DNA from: Flavobacterium profundi
Lineage (GTDB): Bacteria > Bacteroidota > Bacteroidia > Flavobacteriales > Flavobacteriaceae
DNA length: 64,000 bases
Reading direction: 5' to 3'
NCBI RefSeq assembly: GCF_006491645.1
Contig: NZ_VDCZ01000002.1
Coordinates: forward strand, 248,001-312,000
Part shown: in pieces, positions 54,146 to 61,913 of the stretch
Position numbering within the stretch: the first letter of the stretch is position 1
How the letters are laid out: each line of letters begins with the position of its first letter
Notes under the pieces: model-generated
Database searches by the model: none
What the model was told of the DNA's origin: nothing
The model's input: the letters and a program-made list of their open reading frames with translations, nothing else
Program-made: the position numbers and the translations under genes

Positions 54146-54910
54146 GCAAGCTTAAACCGATAAGAATGATTAAAAATATTATCATTACTATTTCTCTTCT
54201 TTTAATCTCATGTTCGAAAGACAAACATAAGATTGAAATATACACATCACCTTATAGATTCAACAATCTAGAAGGAATTCAATTATCGAAACACTTTGAA
54301 AATGAGATTAAAAATGATGCTGATTTTTTAAGAAAATTTGGCGCTAATACAACTTTTGATACTTTAAACAATGATATTATTTTTGCCGGGAAATTCAATT
54401 TTGTCAGTACTAAATTAAATAAAGAACCGACGATATCAGACGAAGAAATCTTGATGTTAGATTTAGACAAAAACGAAATTATTTTTTCTGAAGCAGGTAG
54501 AAAACAACTAAGTAAACTAAAAGAAAGTTTATATGGTATTCAATTCATTATGACTGACAATAAAAAACCAATAATGACAGGTTACTTATGGAATGATTTT
54601 TCACCTTATTGGTCTAATTGGAATACTATTTCTTACTCCACAGATTTTAAGAAAAAAAAGAAAAATAGAATTTTTAAAGGAATTGGAAGACAAGATTTAT
54701 TGGGACAACCTATAAATTTCTCAAATTATACAGATCTTTTGATTGCATTTAAAGAATCTAATCGCTTAAAAGAAAAAGCTAGCCGCTAACAGTGGTTTTG
54801 CTAGATTGCGAAAAATGTGCAAAAAATCACATTTTTCTCTCGTAAGAAATTATATCTTTAACAGAAAATAATCGGTTCCGAAGCTCGCAACCTCGCCATG
54901 TGCCTGAACG
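54140..54910 (+). mobile_element. integron gene cassette 2 (lipoprotein)
   Basis: Begins TTAGCGGC after G 54139 and ends at G 54910. Its R'' region GCCGCTAAC is the exact complement of its own start GTTAGCGGC over 9 bases, the expected signature of a circularised cassette. Confidence 0.8.
54166..54789 (+). CDS. cassette-borne lipoprotein of unknown function
   Basis: Not recognised. A 207-residue exported lipoprotein: IIITISLLLISC lipobox, then SKDKHKIEI. The mature part has mixed strands and helices (SKHFENEIKNDADFLRKFGAN, MLDLDKNEIIFSEAGRKQLSKL, YLWNDFSPYWSNWNTISYS). The single gene of cassette 2; its TAA stop is formed by the R'' bases CGCTAAC. Strongly AT-rich, as are the other cassette genes. 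Confidence 0.7.
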   Translation: MIKNIIITISLLLISCSKDKHKIEIYTSPYRFNNLEGIQLSKHFENEIKNDADFLRKFGANTTFDTLNNDIIFAGKFNFVSTKLNKEPTISDEEILMLDLDKNEIIFSEAGRKQLSKLKESLYGIQFIMTDNKKPIMTGYLWNDFSPYWSNWNTISYSTDFKKKKKNRIFKGIGRQDLLGQPINFSNYTDLLIAFKESNRLKEKASR

Positions 54911-54916
54911 TTATGC
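54784..54916 (+). other. attC site 2 (133 nt)
   Basis: R'' CGCTAAC (54784-54790) and R' GTTATGC (54910-54916) bound it. Inner arms GGTTTTGCTAGATTGCGA and GCTCGCAACCTCGCC pair with a few mismatches. Confidence 0.75.
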
Positions 54917-54951
54917 TTCATTTTGGTCGAACGAAACGAAAATCAACGATA

Positions 54952-55524
54952 ATGGAATTTCACGAAAAATATCAAATTGAAATTTATGTAGACGAAACTT
55001 ATAAAAGCGGTTCTGCAGACAACTTAAATAAATATGATTTTGAATATTTTAGCGAAACAAAATATCAATTAACCACTCAAATTGGAATAAAAGTTCTTGA
55101 AAATGCAGAAACAATTTATAGTGCAATTATTGGTTCTGAAGGTGGCGCAACAGGTATATTCGAAAACTCAGTAATTATAGAAGAAGATAAAGTTCTAATT
55201 TGCTGTTCAGATTCAGTATTTTGTCTCTCGCTCCCTGAGTTAAAAATTTTATGGAAAACAAAAACAGACGAAATTACTTGTTTTGGACTTTATAAAAAAG
55301 ATGATTTTTATATTGTGCATGGAGAATTAGCAATTTCAAAATTAAACAATCAAGGTAAAATTCTTTGGCAAAATGGTGGCGCAGATATTTTCGTAACGAT
55401 AAGTGGAGAAAATGATTTTGAAATGACCAAAAAACTTATAATTGCAAAAGATTGGAATAACAAAATCTATAAATTTGATTTTGACGGCAATGAATTTACA
55501 GATATGCAACAATTTAAATTATAA
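54952..55524 (+). CDS. cassette-borne PQQ-like repeat protein
   Basis: Start taken at ATG 54952 (MEFHEKYQIEIYVDETYKSG), since the earlier in-frame ATG lies within attC 2. The 190-residue protein has no signal. It shows beta-propeller-like strand repeats: SVFCLSLPELKILWKTKTDE, ISKLNNQGKILWQNGGAD and NKIYKFDFDGNEFTD, similar to PQQ-enzyme-like repeats. Only about half a propeller is present, so it may oligomerise. Homologues commonly ride in Bacteroidota cassettes. Its cassette start is GTTATGCTTC but no matching R'' follows, so its own attC is lost. Confidence 0.65.
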   Translation: MEFHEKYQIEIYVDETYKSGSADNLNKYDFEYFSETKYQLTTQIGIKVLENAETIYSAIIGSEGGATGIFENSVIIEEDKVLICCSDSVFCLSLPELKILWKTKTDEITCFGLYKKDDFYIVHGELAISKLNNQGKILWQNGGADIFVTISGENDFEMTKKLIIAKDWNNKIYKFDFDGNEFTDMQQFKL

Positions 55525-55610
55525 AAACCAACGCCCAACATTCGTTTTTAGCAATTACTAAACTCTTTCAAAGAACTCCTTTCCTAAAACATCTCATTTT
55601 TACCCCAATA

Positions 55611-55774
55611 ACCTAAAATTTTACCTCAAGGACTTAAAAGTTTAAGTAGCACACCTAAAATTTTATGTCTGGGACTTAAAATTTTAAGTAGGGAGACGTA
55701 AAATTTTATCTCAACAACATAAAATTTTAAGTCGGGAACATAAAATTTTAACCTCGACACATAAAATTTTATGT
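55611..55774. repeat. eight A4T4 palindromes spaced 21-22 bp
   Basis: TAAAATTTTA (once TAAAAGTTTA) starts at 55614, 55635, 55656, 55677, 55699, 55720, 55741 and 55762: steps of 21, 21, 21, 22, 21, 21 and 21. Each unit begins AC and keeps the palindrome in the same phase. The 21-bp step equals two turns of B-DNA, so the A4T4 tracts face one side of the helix. No arms or spacers as in CRISPR. It lies 95 bp before the gene at 55869, in an otherwise empty 345-bp gap. Confidence 0.9.
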
Positions 55775-55868
55775 TTTTTCATGCATTTAACATATTTATA
55801 ACACATTTCATACCATTTGTGGCATATCATTTGTAAATAGTTTCTTATAACAAATAAATAGTACAAAT

Positions 55869-56366
55869 ATGTCATTAAACAATTTAGGAGTATACCATCT
55901 TACTCCAGCACAGAAACAAGCTATTGACGATGCTTTGGCGAGCATTGAAGCAAATTTAACTTCGGTTACTCAAAACTTATCTAATGAAGAGCGTCAGAAA
56001 TTTGGTAGCATTAAAGAAACCAATAAGTTATTGGTAAACAAATGCCGCGAATTTCAACAAACCCAAAGTAGCTTGGCTTCTCCCGATGTGGATTGGGTAG
56101 AATTTGAAGCCGATTTTCAAGATCGTCTTTTTGCCGATACCCGTTTAGACCGTTTGGCAACGATTACACGCATGTTGAGTGACTTTAAAATTGTACACGA
56201 TTACGACAATTACCAAGATGCCCTCACCGATTATGATTTTAGTAAATACAAATCCACAACTAAAACGCCTGGTTTTACTGGAAAAGTAGACGAACTGAGA
56301 CAGTTCTTCCCAAATACAAGTGCCAGCAGTACATTGGTTACCAAAAATAATCCTACTACCGAATAA
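55869..56366 (+). CDS. conserved small helical protein, likely highly expressed
   Basis: Not recognised by function. A 165-residue soluble protein that looks almost all helical up to residue 135: LTPAQKQAIDDALASIEANLTSVTQ, ERQKFGSIKETNKLLVNKCREFQ, DWVEFEADFQDRLFADTRLDRLATITRMLSDF. The Ser/Thr-rich end is NTSASSTLVTKNNPTTE. The codons are noticeably less AT-rich than those of the flanking cassette genes, which would suit strong expression or a different history. It is preceded by the phased A4T4 array and followed by a good terminator, so it is a one-gene transcript. Confidence 0.75.
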   Translation: MSLNNLGVYHLTPAQKQAIDDALASIEANLTSVTQNLSNEERQKFGSIKETNKLLVNKCREFQQTQSSLASPDVDWVEFEADFQDRLFADTRLDRLATITRMLSDFKIVHDYDNYQDALTDYDFSKYKSTTKTPGFTGKVDELRQFFPNTSASSTLVTKNNPTTE

Positions 56367-56416
56367 GGGTAGTTTTTAAATAATCCTATTTACTAGTTTG
56401 TTGTTGAATTATTTGT

Positions 56417-56447
56417 AAAAGAGTGTCGTAAAGGCACTCTTTTTTTG
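56417..56447 (+). terminator. intrinsic terminator
   Basis: AAAAGAGTG and CACTCTTTT stem with a short loop and a run of T, 50 nt after the stop of the 55869 gene. Confidence 0.85.
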
Positions 56448-56506
56448 TTTACAAACTCGTGTTTTAATTCTTAGTTTTGTGGGAAAAGAATCTTTAAACC
56501 TTATAC

Positions 56507-57148
56507 ATGGAAATAGCAGAATTTGAAAAGAATTTAACGCTCTCTACTGACTACTTGAATAGTACTATTGAATTGAATGATAAAATTAAGAGTTATGAAG
56601 CGCTGGGAATAAAAACTCCAACCATTATCCAAGAAACATTAATTGATATTAATATTAGTGCCAATTTAGTGTATGTTTATACTGATTGCATTGCCATTGG
56701 AAAATCTTTTAATACAAGTAATCTGTTCTTATATCAACTATTTTTTATAAAATCTATCATTAGAACGGTTCATGAAGGTTTCAGAATTATTAAAAAATAT
56801 GAAACTCGTTTTTTTATTGAAGACTTAGAAAATGATAAGGTAAAAGAAGTAACAAACTTGCGTAAAGTTTTTAAAAAGAAGTTCAATTTGGAGATAATTC
56901 AGGAAAATAGAAATAAAATAGGTTCTCATTATCCAGAAGATTTTATGGAGCATTACAATACAATTAAGAATATTGATGTAAAATTGACTTTAGAAATGTT
57001 TTTTGCTTTTTTGCTTATAATTACTAAAATAAATGATTATCTTATTTTTGAAAGATTTTCCCATGCAAAATTAAATCAAGTTTTTGCTCCCTACTTCAAA
57101 GATGTGGAAGAAAAGTTAACGATTTTAGGGAATCAAGAGAATTCATAA
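56507..57148 (+). CDS. HEPN-like helical protein
   Basis: A 213-residue, all-helical cytoplasmic protein. R135-N-K-I-G-S-H141 in QENRNKIGSHYPEDF fits the Rx4-6H motif of HEPN ribonucleases, and the surrounding long helices (SANLVYVYTDCIAIGKSF, LTLEMFFAFLLIITKINDYLI) fit the fold. HEPN proteins are RNases in toxin-antitoxin and defence systems, or scaffolds in enzymes. No MNT nucleotidyltransferase or other partner is adjacent. The RN dipeptide is the most typical form of the motif, but the match is weak evidence alone. Confidence 0.5.
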   Translation: MEIAEFEKNLTLSTDYLNSTIELNDKIKSYEALGIKTPTIIQETLIDINISANLVYVYTDCIAIGKSFNTSNLFLYQLFFIKSIIRTVHEGFRIIKKYETRFFIEDLENDKVKEVTNLRKVFKKKFNLEIIQENRNKIGSHYPEDFMEHYNTIKNIDVKLTLEMFFAFLLIITKINDYLIFERFSHAKLNQVFAPYFKDVEEKLTILGNQENS

Positions 57149-57314
57149 ATTTCTCTTATTATCCTTTATGCATTATAAAAGTGAATAACTACTCCAGTAA
57201 GTATACTAATCCGATGCTGCATAAAATGGTTTGGTATATTTGTTTGAGTTTACTCTTACTTTACTTAAAAGAAAGTAAGACCGAAAACATAGATTTTGAA
57301 ACCAAAGACTAAAT

Positions 57315-57878
57315 ATGAACTTAAGATCCAAGCAATTTCTAATTGTACTTATATTTCTTGTAACAGTGACTATTCTACGAGAAAGTGGAATTTTGAATAT
57401 CAATTTTTTCACTTCAGAAATAACAGCTAATACGAAACTTAATTTAGTAAGCAATGAAGAGATAATGTCTGTTGAAAAATCGGGTTTAGATTCGATTAAA
57501 GGCGGAGAAAGTTATCAAGATTTACGTATAAAAATAGTTGCCATTACATCAGATTCAGCCAATAATGATTTTGATTTTGTTATCAAAGAGCAATTAATAC
57601 CCACTTCTTTTATTCCTTTACATGCTAACCTAAATTATAAAATTACTGCAACAATAGATGATGAAGTTCGTATCTATAAAACAGATATAGAGCAAATTCA
57701 TCTTTTAAAAAATGCAATTAAAGGTAAAATTACTGTTGAAGGTCAATTTAAAAGCACAGGTTTAGTATCCAATTACGAAATTAAAAATCTGATTTTCAAA
57801 AAGTTTACAGCATCTATACATCAAGAATTTAAAAAGTATCTTGAAGCTCATAAAATACCCTTAACAGTGGTTGAGTAA
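57315..57878 (+). CDS. uncharacterised membrane-anchored protein
   Basis: Not recognised. A 187-residue protein with one N-terminal hydrophobic helix (QFLIVLIFLVTVTIL) and a soluble domain with FDFVIKEQLIPTSFIPLHAN and IKGKITVEGQFKSTGLVSNYEI. It could be a periplasmic protein held by its signal-anchor. There is a gap of about 165 nt on each side with no clear terminator. Confidence 0.55.
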   Translation: MNLRSKQFLIVLIFLVTVTILRESGILNINFFTSEITANTKLNLVSNEEIMSVEKSGLDSIKGGESYQDLRIKIVAITSDSANNDFDFVIKEQLIPTSFIPLHANLNYKITATIDDEVRIYKTDIEQIHLLKNAIKGKITVEGQFKSTGLVSNYEIKNLIFKKFTASIHQEFKKYLEAHKIPLTVVE

Positions 57879-58034
57879 ATAGCTACTTTTATAAATAAAG
57901 TATCTTTACTTGTTCATTGGAAAAACCTATCTTAGTCAGAAATTATAGTTATCCATACATATTGGTCAAGCCTTAGAACATTACTAATAAACAACACATA
58001 AATACAAAATTAAACACTTTACTTGAGTCAAAAC

Positions 58035-58331
58035 ATGAAACCAACATACTATTTATCTATAATATTATTCCTAGCTTTTTGGAGTTGTGAATCTAGAGAC
58101 GAAAGCCTTAAAACAAATTGGAAATATCAGGAAGGAAAACATTTTGGTGACTTTCTACACTTTGAAAATGAAAATATTAAAATTCAAGGGGATACTATTT
58201 TTATAAATTCCATTCCGTTTGCGATAATTGAAGAATTTGACAGGACATTTTTCCCTGGAAGTGAAAATAAGTTACAACTTAAAACTATTGAAACTGGAGA
58301 ATTCGGTTTTTATACCGATAAAGGAAAATAA
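58035..58331 (+). CDS. small lipoprotein
   Basis: Start taken at ATG 58035, since the earlier TTG adds only four codons. A 98-residue lipoprotein: YYLSIILFLAFWSC lipobox, followed by ESRDESL. The mature chain NIKIQGDTIFINSIPFAIIEEF is strand-rich. Function is unknown. Confidence 0.6.
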   Translation: MKPTYYLSIILFLAFWSCESRDESLKTNWKYQEGKHFGDFLHFENENIKIQGDTIFINSIPFAIIEEFDRTFFPGSENKLQLKTIETGEFGFYTDKGK

Positions 58332-58522
58332 TACTAGTCACAAATTCACTTTTTAACAATTACTAGGCTTGTTCATCCTAATTTTCTTTGATTAGTTTTC
58401 ACTTTATATATAAATCCTAAAAAATCCTAAATGCATTTTTTTACTTGTCATCTTTTGTTATAAATTTACACTTTTGCTACTAATTAGTCAAAAGCTAGCA
58501 ACAATTTTGTAAAAACCAAATA

Positions 58523-60031
58523 ATGAAAATTACACCCACATTAATTGTATTGTTTTTTATTTCATTTTTTTCAAACTCTCAATCTATTGATGATCCTCTT
58601 TCGCAGGTAAAAATGAAGCAAGATTTTGAAATCTTTAAACAAATATCAAGGAGTGCCAATTCAGGACTTTATAAATATAGAACCAAAGAACAAATAGATA
58701 GTATTTATAATTGGGGGAATCTACAAATTGAAAAGCTTACTACTTTCAGAGATTTTTTTAATCTTATTTGCACAATTTCAGACTTTGAAGGAAGTGTACA
58801 TAATACAATTTCTTTACCAAAAAAGTATTTTGAAAATTTAAAAAACGAAACGTATGGCTACTTTCCCTTTCCCATCAAATGGATAGAAGGAAAATGGCTC
58901 GTAAATATAGATGATAAAGAAATACCTGTTGGAGCAGAAATTATTTCAATAAATTCAATTCCAATTTCTGAGATTATACCCAATTTGTATAAATATTATT
59001 CTACCGATGGTGTTAATATCACGGGAAAAAGAATTGGTTTAAGAACCAGTTTTTCTAAGTATTATAGACTGCATTATGGTTTATCCAAAACCTTCACCGT
59101 AAGCTATCTGAATCCAACTTCAAAACTTTTAGAAACTAAAGTCATTGTAGGAGTTGGAAATAAAAAATATTATGAGAATTTCAATAAAATACATTCCTTA
59201 CCCCTTGATAAATTCTATTATTATAATTTGAAAGAGAATCAAAAGTATAATTACAAACAGTTGAATTCTACTACTAGTATTCTTACTATTCATACTTTTA
59301 GAATGGGAAATGAATCTACCAATGAGCATCAAAAGTACAAACAATTTTTAGACAGTATTTTTGTAACAATAAATACAAATGGAATAAAAAATCTAATTGT
59401 TGATGTTCGTAATAATGGAGGCGGAACTGACCCAAATGATTTAATTACTTATTCCTATTTAACAAATAGAACTTTTCAAGAAAATAAAGAAGCTTGGATT
59501 CAATTTAAGAAAATTCCATTGATAAAATATTACAACATTGGAATTCCAAAATTTATTAGACCATTCGTAGTTGGTAAGTATAACAAAGAATTTCAAAATG
59601 AATTTCCTATAGAAAAAGATGGAAAATTCTATCAAGACGAAAAATCAAATGATCATAAAACTTGGTATCCTAATAAAAATGCTTTTACAGGTACTATTTA
59701 TTTACTAATAAGTCCGGCAATTGCTTCAGCAGGAAGCCTTTTTGCTGCCATGCTCTCTGGAAATGAAAATACAACAACAGTTGGAGAAGAAACAATGGGA
59801 GGCTATTATGGGCACAATGGGCACACACCCTTGGAATACAAATTACCCAAATCGAAAATCATTATGGAATTTTCAGTTGTAAATTTAGAACAAGATGTTC
59901 CTAAAAAAGAAAATCATCAATATAATAGTGGTATTATTCCAGATTATGAAGTTACCCAAAATAAGGAAGACTTCTTAAATAATATTGACACACAAATGAA
60001 TTTTACATTGGAGCTAATAGAAAAAAATTAA
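58523..60031 (+). CDS. S41 family peptidase
   Basis: A 502-residue secreted protein. The signal is IVLFFISFFSNSQS. A helical N-terminal part (DFEIFKQISRSANSGLYKY) is followed by a PDZ-like section (VGAEIISINSIPISEIIPNLY). The C-terminal tail-specific-protease domain has NLIVDVRNNGGGTDPNDL (substrate-binding), ISPAIASAGSLFAAML with the candidate catalytic Ser and TTTVGEETMGGYYGHNGHTP. The group cleaves C-terminal peptides in the periplasm. The Lys/Glu partners are not certain. Alone between a lipoprotein and a beta-barrel gene. Confidence 0.85.
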   Translation: MKITPTLIVLFFISFFSNSQSIDDPLSQVKMKQDFEIFKQISRSANSGLYKYRTKEQIDSIYNWGNLQIEKLTTFRDFFNLICTISDFEGSVHNTISLPKKYFENLKNETYGYFPFPIKWIEGKWLVNIDDKEIPVGAEIISINSIPISEIIPNLYKYYSTDGVNITGKRIGLRTSFSKYYRLHYGLSKTFTVSYLNPTSKLLETKVIVGVGNKKYYENFNKIHSLPLDKFYYYNLKENQKYNYKQLNSTTSILTIHTFRMGNESTNEHQKYKQFLDSIFVTINTNGIKNLIVDVRNNGGGTDPNDLITYSYLTNRTFQENKEAWIQFKKIPLIKYYNIGIPKFIRPFVVGKYNKEFQNEFPIEKDGKFYQDEKSNDHKTWYPNKNAFTGTIYLLISPAIASAGSLFAAMLSGNENTTTVGEETMGGYYGHNGHTPLEYKLPKSKIIMEFSVVNLEQDVPKKENHQYNSGIIPDYEVTQNKEDFLNNIDTQMNFTLELIEKN

Positions 60032-60317
60032 AACTATCCCTAAAAAGATACATATACCATTAAAAATTTAAATGACGCTGTCTTGTCTTAATGTATTAGT
60101 TGAAAGGTGTAATTTTTATATTTAAATGGAAAAAATAACTTCTGCTAATAGCGATTTCATGTAATTGTATCGTGAGTACTATTCTGAAAAATAATTCATT
60201 AATTCAAAATTTGTAGCCTTATCTCCAAATTAGTAATATTTTAATTATTTTTGACAAAAAAATTGACCGCTAATAGTTTCATAATTCGTCTTCTATAATA
60301 TTCAGTTAAAAAAAATC

Positions 60318-60896
60318 ATGAAGAAAACATTATTATTTGTATTCCTAAACCTCAATTTATTTTTATTTTCCCAAGAATCTAAATTAAGTATTGAGTTAAA
60401 TTATCCAATCCCAGTAGATAATAATTTTATTGGAAAAAATTATAATGGAATCGTCGATATTGGAGCTAAATATAAAATTATAGATAAAAACATTTTAGAT
60501 TTTGGAGTTGCTTTCAATACGGGACTTTTAGTATTTAATAATTCGAAAGATAGTTTTACACAGAATTTTAAAGTGTATGCTTATCCAATACAGCCTAAAA
60601 TTTATTGTGAATTCAATATCAAAAATGTTGAAAAACTTCATCCATATACTTCTCTTGGCTATAGTTTTATTGTCTTTAAAGCAACAGGAACCAATAATGG
60701 ATATGACATATCTAACTTTAATGATACACAAAGTGGACTAAATCTGAACTTAGGTTTATCCTATGATATTACAAATAGGTTTTTTGTTAATGGTCAATTT
60801 GACTTTATAAAACTGCAAAAAGAAAATGGTATTCCAAATTCTACATATAACACAAGTGTTAATTTGATAAAATTTGGTATTGGCTTAAGAATATAA
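60318..60896 (+). CDS. outer membrane beta-barrel protein
   Basis: A 192-residue exported protein: LLFVFLNLNLFLFSQE signal, then alternating strands with aromatic ends (SIELNYPIPVDNNFIGKNYNG, LDFGVAFNTGLLVF, FKVYAYPIQPKIYCEFN, HPYTSLGYSFIVFKATG, LNLNLGLSYDITNRFFVNGQFDFI, VNLIKFGIGLRI). The final IGLRI resembles the C-terminal strand of OmpA-like or PorT-like barrels. Eight strands can be counted. Confidence 0.7.
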   Translation: MKKTLLFVFLNLNLFLFSQESKLSIELNYPIPVDNNFIGKNYNGIVDIGAKYKIIDKNILDFGVAFNTGLLVFNNSKDSFTQNFKVYAYPIQPKIYCEFNIKNVEKLHPYTSLGYSFIVFKATGTNNGYDISNFNDTQSGLNLNLGLSYDITNRFFVNGQFDFIKLQKENGIPNSTYNTSVNLIKFGIGLRI

Positions 60897-61057
60897 ACGT
60901 TACATACCCTATTTTACTACTAAGCAATGTGTAGAATAGCAATAAAATTGTTTGCTAGGTTGTTGTATGTGCTTAAATCTCCTATAATTTGATAGCGTTT
61001 GTATGCCTTCCTTTTTTTAACTTTTTTAAATCAAGGAATGCTTTTTCAAACTACAAC

Positions 61058-61825
61058 TTACCCTTTATGCGTTAGAATTCCAATAACAACACCAACAATT
61101 AGGATTAAAAGAAAGAAACTCGCAATCAACAATACAAAGAATAAGACTCGCAGTAACATGGCTTGGATGCTGAGACCAAATATTTTTCGAAGGGAATAGG
61201 TAAAATAAGCCAGCTGAAAGAAAAACATCAACATATTAATCACTACTATTATTTCTGCATTAAAAGCCGAAAATAACAAGACCACTGTGCTAATGATAGC
61301 CGCTTCCGAATACAGGTAAATATTGATGATAAAATGTTCGGCCCAATTGTAATCCTTGTATTTCGAGAATAAAACTTTGGTAAAAAACACATATAAAGGA
61401 ATAAACAGCACCGCAAAAGCATTCGAATATTCTACAATATACGAATTGATTTTTAAAGCCAATTCTTTTTGCATTTCGTTATCATAAGAAGCCGCAGAAG
61501 CATCCATCATTTGTCCATAATCGATAAAACCTTTTTGTACCAAATAAAAGTACAAACCCGACAAGGTTAAGGCAAAAGCAAAATAAGAAACCGGATTAAA
61601 ATAACGCACCCTCTTCCCTTCTAAATAACCCGAAATTACTTCCTGTGGTTGTTTCAATAAGGTGAGGAAGGTTTGGTAGAATTTATTGTCAATATTAAAG
61701 AATTTATCCAAAAACTCTTCGAATATGGTTTTAAAAGTAACTCTTTGCACTCCTACTTTTCCTCCACATTCTGGGCAAAACTTTTGATTATTAGTTAACT
61801 GGTTCAAGCAATTTTTACACTCCAT
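61058..61825 (-). CDS. DUF3667 zinc-ribbon membrane protein
   Basis: A 255-residue protein. The N-terminus is a zinc ribbon (CKNCLNQLTNNQKFCPECGG, four Cys), followed by the DUF3667 block LLKQPQEVISGYLEGKRVRYFNPVSYFAFAL and about five membrane helices. Function is unknown. It is divergent from dnaX with 88 nt between the starts. Confidence 0.85.
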   Translation of the reverse strand: MECKNCLNQLTNNQKFCPECGGKVGVQRVTFKTIFEEFLDKFFNIDNKFYQTFLTLLKQPQEVISGYLEGKRVRYFNPVSYFAFALTLSGLYFYLVQKGFIDYGQMMDASAASYDNEMQKELALKINSYIVEYSNAFAVLFIPLYVFFTKVLFSKYKDYNWAEHFIINIYLYSEAAIISTVVLLFSAFNAEIIVVINMLMFFFQLAYFTYSLRKIFGLSIQAMLLRVLFFVLLIASFFLLILIVGVVIGILTHKG

Positions 61826-61913
61826 GGTTTGACCTATTATTTTTCAAATATATATTAAATTTACTTTTGAATAATCATAATTTGTACACTATATTTGTAA
61901 TTCAATTACTGCA

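Noticed and set aside
55611..55774. Regular repeat array taken as a CRISPR
   Set aside because: The repeat is only 10-13 bp, palindromic and AT-only, spacers are about 11 bp, and no cas genes are present.
60999..61199. Short plus-strand frame at the end of the DUF3667 gene
   Set aside because: Mostly antisense to a supported gene and without a ribosome-binding context.
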